Notes: a model not told the origin generated them from the letters alone. Numbered from the stretch's first letter, positions 1 to 10,834 are shown. The stretch is 54,990 nt of DNA from Coprinellus micaceus (GCA_951394405.1 CATOBT010000018.1:1-54990), one strand, 5' to 3'. Made by a program: numbers and translations.

Positions 1-395
1 AAAACTTACCTTACCTTTATGGTCAGTACGCTGTTCAATCAAGCGAAATAACTGATTTATTATTAACACTGATGAAGTCTAAATTTGTTTAAAAATAAGA
101 AACGCTTATGACGAAAGTCACCCTGACCATAAAGGTCACTTACCATTAATTACTTAGAAAGTAAACCTGTTACGAAAGTCACTGCTTAGAAAGTCAGGTA
201 AGTAATGTTCAGTCAGTCAAGGTCAGTCACTGTCCAAAACTACTTTTTAAATTTTAATTATAAGTATTAATTAATATGCTTGACCTGACCCTTACCTTAC
301 CATTAATTACCTTACCTTTATGGTCCAGTCAGTCAGTAATGGTAAGTTAAGTAACAGGTTTACTTTCTAAGTCTGGCAGAAGCGCAAATATTTAA
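1..395. repeat. Intergenic hairpin-repeat array upstream of trnC
   Basis: No gene is visible. The segment is a mosaic of the genome-wide palindromes (ACCTTTATGGT, CTTACGAAAGT and others) with GTCAGTCAG and GACCTGACC linkers, and one stem-loop of the type TCTAAATTTGTTTAAAAATAAGA. Confidence 0.8.
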
Positions 396-473
396 GGGTT
401 AAGTTCTCAGATGGCTTCTGGGGGTGGATTGCAAATCTTCTTTAAACTAAAGGTTCGATTCCTTCTTAACTCT
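396..473 (+). tRNA. trnC: tRNA-Cys (GCA)
   Basis: The acceptor stem GGGTTAA/TTAACTC pairs with one G-T. The anticodon loop TTGCAAA gives GCA, and the T loop is TTCGATT. The anticodon stem has one mismatch. Confidence 0.8.
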
Positions 474-1291
474 ATAAATGTTAAAAACTTTTAGTAACCA
501 GTAATTGACCTGACCATTACTTACCATTACTTACCTTACTGACCCTGCTTAAGCAGGGTTGACCATAAAGGTAAGTAAGTAACAAAAGCAGTGACCTTAC
601 CATAAAGGTTGACTGACTTGACCTGACTGACCTGACCTTTATGGTCAGTAACTTAAGCAGGGGTCATGGTAAGTAACTTAAGCAGGGTTTACCTTTATGG
701 TCAGTAAGTCACTAAGTCAGGTCAAGTAAACAGATACTAAGCCTATAATTTAATGGTAGAATGATTTCTTGATGAGGAATTTGTAGAAGTTCAAATCTTC
801 TTGGGCTTAATAATATATTCTTGCTGTTACTGACCATTAATTACCTCACTGAACCTAAAGGGTTGACCATAAAGGTCAGTAATTAAGTCATGGTCAGGAC
901 ACCTAAAAGTAAGAAAAAATGAATAGCTTCGCTAGCTTAAAATTTTTCATCAAGCTAATATCTTTTTACCTAGCAACAATACAAAAATTTCAGCTATTGG
1001 CTATTTTGCGTACTCACAAGCCTATTTAATTTAATAAATAACGCCCAACTAGACCTGACTTGACTTTCTAAGCAGTGACTTTCTAAGTAGGGTGACTTTC
1101 GTCATAAGGCGATTGGGATAAGACAGAGCAATAGCCTAATCTTTATTTTTTAATTTGTTTATATAAAATCGCAGATAGCAATTGTTATGCTAAGGTATTT
1201 ACTTAAAAACAATACAAAAATGTCTAAACAAAATTAGACCGCTGGTCAGCCAGATAAAACTTTAGAAAAATAAAAAATAAAAATTAAAAAA
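474..1291. repeat. Hairpin arrays flanking trnI, upstream of cob
   Basis: Apart from trnI this holds no gene. It is full of CCCTGCTTAAGCAGGG and TGACCATAAAGGTCA palindromes as far as about 910, with further copies near 1050-1110, and is AT-rich elsewhere up to the cob start. I see no recognisable promoter. Confidence 0.7.
739..809 (+). tRNA. trnI: tRNA-Ile (GAU)
   Basis: The acceptor AAGCCTA/TGGGCTT pairs with one wobble. The anticodon arm ATTTC-TTGATGA-GGAAT gives GAU. It is the only Ile candidate unless one CAU tRNA is lysidine-modified. Confidence 0.8.
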
Positions 1292-2455
1292 ATGAGAATA
1301 TTAAAAAGTCATGTTTTATTAAGAATATTTAATTCTTATGTAGTAGATTCACCTCAACCTGCAAATATCAGTTATTTGTGGAATTTTGGTTCTTTATTAG
1401 CAGTATGTTTAATCATACAAATTTTAACTGGAGCATTTTTAGCAATGCATTATACACCAAATGTAGATTTAGCTTTTAATAGTGTAGAACATATAATGAG
1501 AGATGTAAATAATGGATGGTTAATAAGATATACTCATGCTAATGTAGCTTCATTCTTTTTTATCTTTGTATATATGCATATAGCTAGAGGAATGTATTAT
1601 GGATCATATAAATCACCTAGAATATTAGTATGGACAATAGGTACTATAATATTAATTTTAATGATGGCTATAGCCTTTTTAGGTTATGTATTACCATATG
1701 GTCAAATGTCATTATGGGGTGCTACAGTAATTACTAATTTATTATCTGCAATACCTGTATTTGGACAAGATTTAGTTGAATTAATTTGGGGAGGATTTTC
1801 AGTAAGTAATGCTACATTAAATAGATTTTTTTCATTACATTACTTATTACCTTTTTTATTAGCAGCTTTAGCTGTTGCTCATTTAATAGCTTTACATGTA
1901 CATGGTTCAAATAATCCTAATGGAGTAAATTCAAATGGAGATAGATATGCAATGCATCCTTATTTTATCTTTAAAGATTTAGTAACTATTTTCGCTTTTT
2001 TCTTAGTATTATCTATTATTGTTTTTTTTTATCCTAATTTATTAGGACATTCAGATAATTATATTCCTGCGGATCCTATGGTAACACCTGCTTCTATTGT
2101 ACCAGAATGGTATTTATTACCTTATTATGCTATATTAAGAAGTATACCTAATAAATTATTAGGAGTTTTAGCTATGTTTGGTTCATTATTAATTTTATTA
2201 GTTTTACCATTTACAGATTTATCTAGAATTAGAGCTATGACTTTTAGACCTGCTATGAAATTAGCTTTCTGGTTTTTTGTTGTTGATTTTATTATATTAA
2301 TGTGGATAGGTTCTCAACACCCTAATGAACCTTATGTATCTATAGGTCAAGTAGCAACTGCATTTTACTTTACTTGGTTCTTAATTATAGTTCCTTTAAT
2401 TGGTATTAGTGAAAATACTTTAATGGATATAGCTACTAAAAAAAAATCAGTATAA
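1292..2455 (+). CDS. cob: Cytochrome b (complex III)
   Basis: A 387-residue cytochrome b of normal length, the haem-bearing core subunit of the bc1 complex in the inner membrane, moving electrons between ubiquinol and the haems during the Q cycle. The four haem-ligand histidines are at 82, 96, 183 and 197, with the usual 13-residue spacing in each pair. The PEWY quinol-site motif lies near residue 270. Multiple hydrophobic helices run through the protein. The ATG at 1292 gives a typical fungal N-terminus. There is no intron, unlike many fungal cob genes, and TGG is the only Trp codon. The gene ends TAA, and a hairpin array follows. Confidence 0.99.
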   Translation: MRILKSHVLLRIFNSYVVDSPQPANISYLWNFGSLLAVCLIIQILTGAFLAMHYTPNVDLAFNSVEHIMRDVNNGWLIRYTHANVASFFFIFVYMHIARGMYYGSYKSPRILVWTIGTIILILMMAIAFLGYVLPYGQMSLWGATVITNLLSAIPVFGQDLVELIWGGFSVSNATLNRFFSLHYLLPFLLAALAVAHLIALHVHGSNNPNGVNSNGDRYAMHPYFIFKDLVTIFAFFLVLSIIVFFYPNLLGHSDNYIPADPMVTPASIVPEWYLLPYYAILRSIPNKLLGVLAMFGSLLILLVLPFTDLSRIRAMTFRPAMKLAFWFFVVDFIILMWIGSQHPNEPYVSIGQVATAFYFTWFLIIVPLIGISENTLMDIATKKKSV

Positions 2456-3027
2456 TCTAATAATTTTTTTAACTGCGCAATAAATGATGAGTGACCGACT
2501 GACTGACCATAAAGGTAAGGGTAAGTCAGTAATGGTCAGTAAGTCACTTGCTTAGTAACTAAAATAATAAATTTAACCCTATTCTTTATTTTATTTAAAA
2601 ATAATTTATTTAATAAGCTTATTTGTGGTTACTTACCATAATGGTAAGGGCAGAAACAAAGCAATTAAATTCTTATGCTAAATAAAAGAAAGAAAAACAA
2701 ATATTGCAATAGCTGCTAGTACTTTATTCTATTGTCTTTGCGCTTACCTTACCATTATGGTAAGTAACTCCCTATTTAATTTGTTAAACCGCCTGTCCTT
2801 TGGTTAGTGACCTTACCATAAAGGTTTACTGACCTGACCTGACTGACCTGACCTTTATGGTCAGTAACTTAAGCAGGGTCATGGTAAGTCAGTAACTAAG
2901 TCAGTAAGGCGATAGGGACTTGCTTTAAAGCAAGGAAAAACCGCAACTAGTCTTAATTTAACAACAGCCCAGACCAGCCTTACCTTTTTTAAGGCAGCAG
3001 ACTGGCAGAAAAGTAATTTTTAATTAA
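2456..3027. repeat. Hairpin-rich spacer between cob and the tRNA cluster
   Basis: No gene is visible. TTACCATAATGGTAA, ACCATAAAGGT and CCTTTATGGTC palindromes alternate with AT-rich stretches. One block near 2805-2885 closely matches a block near 595-670. Confidence 0.75.
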
Positions 3028-3101
3028 GAGGGAGTATTCTAATTGGTTAAGGAGCTTACTTTGGGAGTAAGAAGCTGCGCGTTCGAGTCGTGTCTCCCTC
3101 A
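3028..3101 (+). tRNA. trnP: tRNA-Pro (UGG)
   Basis: The acceptor GAGGGAG/CTCCCTC is perfect. The anticodon arm CTTAC-TTTGGGA-GTAAG gives UGG. It is the first of eight clustered tRNAs. Confidence 0.93.
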
Positions 3102-3265
3102 AAATTTATAATTTTTAATAATAAACTGACCAGCCTTACCTGATTGACCATAAAGGTCAGGTAAGTAAGCAGTCTGATTAAAAACAAAAATTAGTCTCCA
3201 AAGGACAGCGTTGGTTTACTGGTCTAATATAAAAATTTTATAGCTAAAAATAAATATTTAATTAA

Positions 3266-3340
3266 AGGTCTTATGGCTGAGTGGTTTAAGCGGAGTACTG
3301 TTAATACTTTTTACAGGGGTTCAATTCCTCTTAAGACCTA
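3266..3340 (+). tRNA. trnN: tRNA-Asn (GUU)
   Basis: The acceptor AGGTCTT/AAGACCT is perfect. The anticodon loop CTGTTAA gives GUU. Confidence 0.93.
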
Positions 3341-3470
3341 TAAAAACAAATATTGCATTGTTCAAAGGACTGATTGACTTGACCATTACCTTTATGGTAA
3401 GGTCAGTCAAGTCACAAGTCAGGACAGTGACCTTTAGTCAGTAGCGCAATTACCTAATAAAAATTTAATA

Positions 3471-3543
3471 TGCGAAATAGTGTAATCGGTTAACACTAGA
3501 GCCTCATGAGCTCTCACTTTAGGTTCAATTCCTAATTTCGCAC
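3471..3543 (+). tRNA. trnM: tRNA-Met (CAU), copy 1 of 3
   Basis: The acceptor TGCGAAA/TTTCGCA is perfect. The anticodon arm AGAGC-CTCATGA-GCTCT gives CAU. Initiator, elongator and a possible lysidine-type Ile role cannot be told apart from sequence alone. Confidence 0.9.
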
Positions 3544-3747
3544 TTGGCCATGTCCTTTGGCTATTGGCCTCCCGCAAACTGACCTTACCCTGCTTAGAAA
3601 GTAAGTTACTGAACTGACTTTCGTCAGTCAGGTCAGTAAGGGTAAGTAGCTGTTTTCTGAATAAAAATTAACTTTCTTTAACCAGCGTACTGACCTGACC
3701 TTTATGGTAAGTAAGTGTCCAAAGGACAATAATGAAAAGAGAATTAA

Positions 3748-3819
3748 GGTCCTTTAGTATAGTGGTTCGTACAACTCCCCTTCAAGGAGTCGGGATCAGT
3801 TCAAATCTGATAAGGATCA
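3748..3819 (+). tRNA. trnE: tRNA-Glu (UUC)
   Basis: The acceptor GGTCCTT/AAGGATC has one wobble. The anticodon arm ACTCC-CCTTCAA-GGAGT gives UUC. Confidence 0.92.
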
Positions 3820-3852
3820 TAAAAAAAGACTAATTTTTTTTACCAAACAATA

Positions 3853-3924
3853 GCTTCTGTTGCTTAGTGGTCAAAGCGCTATTCTGAAGATATAGATATG
3901 GGAGTTCAATTCTCTCCGGAAGCA
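3853..3924 (+). tRNA. trnF: tRNA-Phe (GAA)
   Basis: The acceptor GCTTCTG/CGGAAGC has one wobble. The anticodon loop CTGAAGA gives GAA, with a T-T pair at the base of the loop. Confidence 0.9.
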
Positions 3925-4013
3925 TAAAGTTTTAGTCTGTTATTAGTAATATAGTTACCACATTTAATGGTCAGTTTTAAAACCACCCTTATTTTAAAAA
4001 TTTAATTAATAAT

Positions 4014-4087
4014 TGCCGATATAGTTTAATTGGTAAAACGGATTCCTTGTAAGATTTTGATATTGGTTCAATTCCAGTTTTCGGCAT
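4014..4087 (+). tRNA. trnT: tRNA-Thr (UGU)
   Basis: The acceptor is TGCCGAT/TTCGGCA. The anticodon loop CTTGTAA gives UGU. Both the acceptor and anticodon stems carry a T-T mismatch. Confidence 0.85.
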
Positions 4088-4097
4088 AATAATTATT

Positions 4098-4171
4098 TGA
4101 GTTGTAGTTTAATTTGGAAAAACACCATTTTTTGGTAATGGTTTATATCAGTTCGAGTCTGGTCAACTCAG
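4098..4171 (+). tRNA. trnQ: tRNA-Gln (UUG)
   Basis: The acceptor TGAGTTG/CAACTCA is perfect. The anticodon arm CCATT-TTTTGGT-AATGG gives UUG. Confidence 0.9.
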
Positions 4172-4179
4172 TTATAAAT

Positions 4180-4253
4180 AGAAAAATTAGTTTAATTGGT
4201 AAAACGCGATCTTGTGGCGATCTTATTTAGAGTTCAAGTCTCTAATTTTTCTG
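4180..4253 (+). tRNA. trnH: tRNA-His (GUG)
   Basis: The acceptor AGAAAAA/TTTTTCT is perfect. The anticodon loop TTGTGGC gives GUG. It ends 24 bp before the edge of inverted-repeat copy 1. Confidence 0.9.
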
Positions 4254-4277
4254 ATACTGTCCTAATTTATTACCTAT

Positions 4278-4672
4278 AATATACTAAAAATTTACCTTTA
4301 GCTATTTCTATAGGATCTTTATTTGTATATATTTTTTATAGTATAATACCATTTAATTTTAATAATATTCCTAGTTTATTATTTACGTCAGCTAAAAGTC
4401 AATTAAATATTTTAAATTATCATAATATTTTAGCAGCAGAAACAAACATTAATTTATTAGAAACTATAGCTTTTTCCCCTACAGGTAACGTTAATGTAAG
4501 CGCTAATCCTTTGGGACAAGCAATTGCAAATAATGATTTTTACATAACAAATTTTTTACAAATAGAAGTATTAGGACATACCTTATATACCTATTCTTCA
4601 ATCTTATTAATAATTTTAAGTTTTATTTTATTATTAGCTATGTTTTCTACTATTGTTTTATCGAAAAAATAA
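4278..4672 (+). pseudogene. nad6: Truncated nad6: 3' fragment at the inverted-repeat edge
   Basis: These 395 nt are identical to the 3' part of the complete nad6 at 42582-43238 and encode its last 131 residues with the same TAA stop. The match begins at AATATACTAAAAATTT. Upstream is unrelated sequence after trnH, so there is no start codon and the first three membrane helices are missing. It is a passive by-product of the inverted-repeat duplication and should be non-functional. Its identity to the full gene probably reflects recency or conversion, not selection. Confidence 0.96.
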
Positions 4673-4987
4673 ATAAGCAAAGCTAGCCCTTCTGTCCAAA
4701 GGACTGATAGTGACTTGACCTTTATGGTAAGTCAGTAATATTTTAGTAGTAGAGAGTTATTTAACTAGAAATAAAGTATAAAACGGAAGGCTTGTAAGCA
4801 GAGAAATTTAGAATTTTCATAGACCCGGAAAAAATATAAAAAAGCTTACTTTTCAGAGGGGCTAGTCATACCCCTGATAACCGATTAAAAGTTAGCTATC
4901 TGAACAAAATCCTAAAGTTTGTTATCAGTCTAAGTCATCATGATGTTTAATTTAAGGAAAAATTAGGCCTCCATAAATATAGAAGGG
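4673..4987 (-). other. Possible structured 3' region of dpo (copy 1)
   Basis: No coding sequence is visible. After one hairpin-element cluster (4697-4740) comes about 230 nt unlike the surrounding repeats. CTGATAAC (4874-4881) can pair with GTTATCAG (4921-4928), and AGGGG (4857-4861) can pair with CCCCT (4871-4875), competing with the first stem. It lies directly after the dpo stop codon on the dpo strand, so it may be dpo 3' UTR, a processing signal or old plasmid sequence. I could not fit it to a group I or II intron core. Confidence 0.4.
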
Positions 4988-7801
4988 CTAGGTTTTGGAT
5001 AATACTTTAGGTGTAGTATTAATCAAAATACCATCCTGATATACAAGATTTCGCTTATTAGAATTATGTTTAATTGTATATGCCTGTTCAACTATATCTA
5101 ATGAACCATCCAATAAATTTTTAATAGTTTTATGCTGATCAACAACAACTACATTATCTTTATTTAGAACACTTAAAAAAGTATCTAAATTTATTATATT
5201 ATCTTTATTCAAAGTTTTTAATACAGTAGAATTTAAACCTTTGATTTTAACAATAGATTCACCTTTTTCTAATTCTAGGAAATAAGCCTTAGGAGCTAAG
5301 AATACAGCTTTTTTAATGGTATGTTCAAGTTTAAGTTGACCCAACTTATTACCTATAACATCATTAAAAATAGTATTCATTTCTACAGGGTTTTTATCTA
5401 TAAAAATACTATCTGTGTCTGTATAAAATAATTTAAACAAAGGGTTATTTTTAAACTTACTCATATAAATTCTAGCTAAAGCAGTAATAGCTGCAGCAAT
5501 CCCAACATTAATATTATGATGATGTGATAAACTAGACATTTTATCCTTTATGTTAGCATAAAACGGTTGATCACGAGTAACGATAAAGTTATTTTTACCT
5601 AAAGGTTCTATGTCAATAATATTACCATTATTATTATTATTATTATTCAACATATCATTAATTTCTATATTATTAACTATACTAGTATTTTCCAAAGAAA
5701 AATCCATACCAAATCTCCCATAAAGACTATTCATTAACAATTTAGCAATTAAATTCATAGGATGTGATTTATCATATGTAAGTCTAAGTTCATACAATTG
5801 TTTAATATATTCCTTGAATAGATAGGCTTTTTCGGTAAAATAATAACCTCATAAAACTTGTATATCATACCCATATTTTCTAGCATTTTCAATTTCTTTG
5901 TTATAAAGCATACATTCAAAACTACCTAACGGTGCTAAAGTAGTATTATTTATTCGTAACTGAATAATAGGATGTAATAAATTATTAGGAGCAATAACCT
6001 TACAGTAATAGAAACCTAAAACATTTTGCGGTATGATATTATTAATAACTAAATCAGGATTATAAATATTACCTTCGAAGTAAACTATTTTTCCGTGTCC
6101 CCTGGGGGACAGTAATTCAAATTGTGACATAATATATGGATATAAAGAATTAACATCATAATAATATAGAATACAAATAACTTCCCAAGCATTTTTAAAA
6201 ACTTTAGACAAGATACTTGAACTACTAATATTGTTTTTAAACAAATTAGTTGGTATAAACATATCAGTACTTCCTCCAGTATAAGCTTGCTTAATATCAT
6301 TATAGAATTGCCCAGCTAACATAGGTATTTTATTAGTTCCTAAGAAATGTGCCCTAAATATACTAAAAGTTAAACTAGTCAATGTAGGGAACTTAGTTAT
6401 ATTAATATGGTACTTATCCCATATTAATTGGCTAAATTTATTTAATACTTGATATAAACTAATACAATCTAATTGACAATATTTAATACTTTCTTTTTTA
6501 AGATTCCAGTCATGAGATGGAAAGTTATTATATGCATAACTATTATATTCAGTTACACTAGAAAAGGTATCCAATGGAAAGAATTCCATACTTGGTACTG
6601 GTCCAATATAATTTAAATTATCCTTATTAACAAAGTTATATGGAAAAATATCTTTTTGAGTAATTGTATTAAATGATAATGCTAATTTTCTTAATGAAGA
6701 AGGAAGTAATTGATAACTATCATAGAAAGTTAAACTGATAACTGTTACTTTATCCTTATGTATTAAACTAGGTACAGTTTTACTTATTTTCATACTGATA
6801 AGCCGACCCTTATTTCTTATTAGACTAATATCAAAATTATTTTGTAATATATCTAGTAAGAATAAAGAATCGAAATTACTTAAATTGTGTACGTAAACTT
6901 TAAAACCATCGTATTTTCTAATAATAAGTTTATCAAGAATATCTAAGATCATTAAATCAGAATTAGAAAAATCAGTTAAATAATTAGAAAATGAATGTTC
7001 TCCATCGTAGAAGCTTATTAAATATGGCATTAACCTAACTAGGTTATTCTTTTTGTTTTGATATGTTTCTATATCTAATGTAATTATATCCTGGTTTAAT
7101 TCTTTATCTATAACTCCAGGCTTGATAAACTTATTCTGCTTAATACTATGGAAAAACTCCATTCCTTTTTCTAAACTACAATAATATTTATTAGAACCAA
7201 TACTTCTAGTAAATATACCATTACTAATTTCTTGATCCGAATAAACTAAACCAGTAACTCCATTTCTTATTAATTCTACATTATTATGAATTAAACCTGT
7301 AATAGGGTCTATAGTTTGTAATATTTTAAATGTATTACCATTATTATTTTGCAAGATATAGAAGTGATCATGTTCCAATCGATTTTCCTCAAATAATAAT
7401 AAACCATATTTAAACGGATCTAAAATCATAGGTAATTTATAGTGTCTATAGTTTTGATGTATAATATTTTTATTTTCTAGGCTTACATTATAAGCTGGAG
7501 CCTTACCTTCTACAAAACCATAGTGAAATATTATAGAATTTAAACCTTTATTTTTATATGCATCGTTCTTTAAACTTAATATAGTAATAATTTTTTTAAT
7601 AATGTATTCCATAGATGTTTCGTTAATATTAACTCTAATCATTGGACCTAATGTGAAAATAGTGCTATCCGCAGCTAATGCTCTATAACATAAAATTAAA
7701 TGTTTATGACTTGACCTTTGGTCAGTCAGGTTCTTATATTTTAAAACTCTTTCTTTCCAGAAATTTTTAATGCTTGTTTCTATTAATTTGTCTGTAAGCA
7801 C
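4988..7801 (-). CDS. dpo: Plasmid-type family B DNA polymerase with in-frame TGA (copy 1)
   Basis: This protein-primed family B DNA polymerase, of the kind carried by linear mitochondrial plasmids, is 937 residues if the TGA at 5849-5851 is read through. Exonuclease motifs are D243/E245 (TLDIET), HNLSNFDS (D311) and YCQLD (Y441, D445). Polymerase motif A is YYDVNSLYP (from about 547), motif B NSLYGRFG (about 691-698), motif C YTDTDS (793-798), and KAY is at 838-840. The TGA falls at residue 651, between motifs A and B, where related polymerases commonly have Trp-Gly. The single trnW has anticodon CCA, so TGA may instead stop translation and leave an exonuclease-plus-motif-A piece. There is no ATG: the first sense codon after an upstream stop is GTG at 7801, next to a hairpin array. 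A CTGACCAAAGGTCAAGTC hairpin lies in frame near residue 28. A run of seven Asn follows residue 718. Catalytic residues are all intact. Confidence 0.9.
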
Positions 7802-7941
7802 TTGTTATATATTTAAGTGGTTACTTACTTGACTGGACTTACCTGACCCTGACCACTTACCATGACTGACCTGACCTTTATGGTCAGTCACTTACGAAAG
7901 TAAGCAGGCTCAGGTCAGGGTCAGGTTGACTTTCTAAGTAA
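7802..7941. repeat. Hairpin array between the two head-to-head dpo genes (copy 1)
   Basis: A dense run of GACC, CTTAC and CCTGACC palindromes lies between the 5' ends of the divergent dpo genes. Both reading frames run into it without reaching an ATG. It has probably replaced or buried both original start regions. Confidence 0.8.
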
Positions 7942-9151
7942 GTCACTCTAATTACTAGCGATATTATTAGAAAATACATACAAAAAGTTTGGGAAGAAAA
8001 AGTTATTCCTATTATGCAAGAAAAGAATAATAAAGGTTATATTTTAATACAGTTCCAATTGGAAAAAACTTCTGGCGGCTTCATTTCTATTGATAAGATG
8101 TGGGGAACTACTGGTACGCAAGAGGAAAAAATACTCTTTATAAATAATATCATAGCAGAATTGTTCTTAAAAGATTCTGGTTATACGGATGTCTTTTTCT
8201 CTGCTGTTAATTTCCACGGTTTCTATAGTGACCTTTGGTCAGGAGATATACCTACGGAAAGAATGTTAACCGGTGGCTTCACAAAAAGAAAAAGTGATTT
8301 CACGACAGTGACTTTCGTCATCATTATAAAATTCCAGGTTTTAATAGTCCTTATCTTATGGGAACTGTTTTAGGTACTCCTATTTCCACAAATGATAGTA
8401 TGAGATACACAGTGTTTGCCGAAGGTAATAAGGTATTTCAAATAGAAGTAATTAAAAATGAATTTGGTTTTAAGACTAATAACATAGAAGTATTCAAGGA
8501 TGGCTTATGTAAAATACGAATTCAAGATATTCAAAAAGAAGCCGGAACATTCGAAAGAGTAATTTTAGGTAAATATCCTAAAAAATATTTATATTCTATC
8601 GACGGTAAAATGTTATTAGTTACTAATTCTATTAATACTAATTTTATGCAAGAATTGGCGGGGGATAAAATACTTAGCAATAAAATAGGAGTATTCGATA
8701 TTGAAGCTCAAAGAGTAACTCAAGATAACGGGAGGGTAATATTCAAACCTTACTTAATCTGTATTTATTATAATAATCTGGATGCTACTGCAGGTTTATC
8801 TTTCTTCTTAGGAGATTATATAAATGAAAGCTACATGTTCAAAGATGCTTTCCAATCCATACTTAGAAGAAAGTATAACGGATATACCTTCAATTGTCAT
8901 AATTTATCTAATTTTGATTCTAATTTTATTTTAAAATATATATTTGAACTAGCAGATGCTAGCATTGTTTTCAGTGACTAACCCTGCTTTAGCAGGGTAA
9001 GTAAGGGCGGATTATTAGTATCACCTTGAATTATGGTACTCCTATTAATGGTAAATACCCTTATAGAGTATATATTCAGGATTCTATCCAAAAGTTGCCT
9101 AGTTCATTGAAAAAATTAGTGACCTTATGGTCAGGTCAGTTATTTTTATAA
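7942..9151 (+). pseudogene. dpo: Decayed second plasmid-type DNA polymerase (N-terminal and exonuclease part, copy 1)
   Basis: This remnant of a different family B polymerase is divergent from the intact dpo. Segment 1 (7942-8373) aligns with the intact N-terminus (IQKVWEEKV against IKNFWKERV). A hairpin near 8300-8323 (CAGTGACTTTCGTCA) shifts the frame, and HYKIPGFNSPYL continues just before 8358. Segment 2 (to 8981) carries exonuclease I FDIE and exonuclease II NLSNFDSNF. A second hairpin (ACCCTGCTTTAGCAGGGT, about 8980-8998) introduces a stop. Segment 3 (9008-9151) holds the RIISITLNYG and QDSIQKLPSSLKKL stretches, then a third hairpin and a stop. The polymerase domain is missing and no ATG precedes 8014. 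It is clearly non-functional. Confidence 0.88.
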
Positions 9152-9269
9152 ATCATAAAAAGCAGTAAAAATAAAAGAGTAATAAAAAAATAAAAATTGC
9201 TTGCTTAGAAAAATTCTATAGCCATAGCATATAAAATACAATATAAATAGTAATTTATATTAAATTATC

Positions 9270-10834
9270 AGTAAGAATTTAATTTTGGTTCTGATTGAAC
9301 GTTTTTCAGTAGTTTTAAGACATGCAAATCGTTTGTTTTCAAATAACAAGGTGTACAGGTGAGTAATAATAAATTAGATACCTTATAGACCTCTCAAATA
9401 GAGGATAGTTTTATAATAAAGGAAATTTTCCACTATAAGAATTGATTTATTTTGTTTAATGGTAGTTGGTAGAGTAAAAGCCTACCAAGCCTACGATCAA
9501 TAGTCAAGTTTGAAAGAACCGCTGGCCACATTGGGAATGAGAAGTCCCAAATTGCATAAGCAATCTGCAGTCAAGAATATTAGTCAATGCTCGCAAGAGT
9601 GAACTAGCTAACTGAAATCATAAAATCATTTAATAGATGGTCTTTATGATAACGTAAAGGAAAAAAATGATATTACTTTACTAATAGTGTTGTCTAAATT
9701 ACTGGTGCCAGAAGACTCGGTAACGCCAGAAACGCAAACGTTAGTCGTCTTTAAAAGGCGTAAAGGGTGTGTAGGCAGCTTACAAAAGTTCCATTTTTAA
9801 ATTATCATAATATAAAAATGAATGACTATAAGCTAGAATCATATTGAGGATAAACCAAATAATACTTAGTGTAGGGATGAAATCCGTAGATATTAAGTGG
9901 AATACTAAGGGTGAAAGCTTTTTATCTAGAAATGATTGACGCTGAGAAACGAAGGTGAGAATAGGAAATAGGATTAGATACCCAGATACCTCTCACTGTC
10001 AACGATGAATGGTAGTTTGTTAATAAAAGAATTGATAGCGATGCTAACGCGTTAACCATTCCGCCTTGAGAGTACGGTTGCAAAACTGAAACCAAAAAAA
10101 TTAGTCGGTCTCGAAGCAAACGAAGTGAAGCATGTTATTTAATACGAGAGTACGCGTAAAATCTTACCAGTTCTTGTATATCCAAAAAAATAATTTTTAA
10201 TTATTATTTGAGTAGTTTCTACTATTTATTTTTTTAAATAAATTATTAGAAATTCGTTTACAGGTGTTGCATGGCTGTCGTCAGTCCGTATTGTGAAAAG
10301 TTAGGTTAACTCCACTAACGGACGCAATCCCTGTTGTTAATTTTTACTTAACAATTTATGTATTTTAAATAAATTCATTTGGGACTAAGACAAGTCGTTA
10401 TGGCCCTCATGAACTGGGCTATAGACGTGCTATAAAAACTTTTACAAAATGACGCAAAAATCTAAGTAAAGAAATAGCAAATCATTAAAGAAAGTTAATT
10501 TTTTTTTTAGACGGATTGTTGTCTGAAATTCGACAACATGAAGGAGGAATTTCGAGTAATCGTTGATCATTACGCAACGGTGAAGTTTATATTCGGGATG
10601 AACTAACTGTCTGTCGCTGGGAAGAAGCTTGGATAGAGAGAAACTACTATTTATATAATTATAATTATACTGACTATAATCTTATCTTAAGATCAAATCA
10701 TGGTTTTAATTACCAATATTTAATTTAAAACAATTATAATTGTTTTATATTATTAATATTAGTGAACTCTTCTGAGTAACATCTCAAAAGTCATAGCAAG
10801 GTAACTGTTCGGGAACGAGCAGTTGGATAATAAA
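9270..10834 (+). rRNA. rns: Small-subunit ribosomal RNA (copy 1)
   Basis: The 5' domain begins near GGTTCTGATTGAACG, matching the bacterial 16S start. The conserved segments GTGCCAGAAGACTCGGTAA (530 loop), AGGATTAGATACCC (790 loop, as AGGATTAGATACCCAGATACC) and GTTGCATGGCTGTCGTCAG are present. The 3' end carries GTCATAGCAAGGTAAC and AGTTGGATAATAA (anti-Shine-Dalgarno region, with no CCTCC). The 5' end is uncertain by about 30 nt. There are no introns. An identical copy lies at 36420-37984. Confidence 0.95.

Noticed and set aside
4673..4987. Group I or group II intron remnant after dpo
   Set aside because: I could not find a convincing P-Q-R-S core or domain V. I report only the visible pairings.
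6085..6300. 71-codon frame on the dpo strand in another reading frame
   Set aside because: It lies wholly inside the clear polymerase frame around motif A and is only a shadow.
7802..7941. CRISPR-like array
   Set aside because: Repeat spacing and spacers are irregular and the repeats are nested palindromes. It is the mitochondrial hairpin family.
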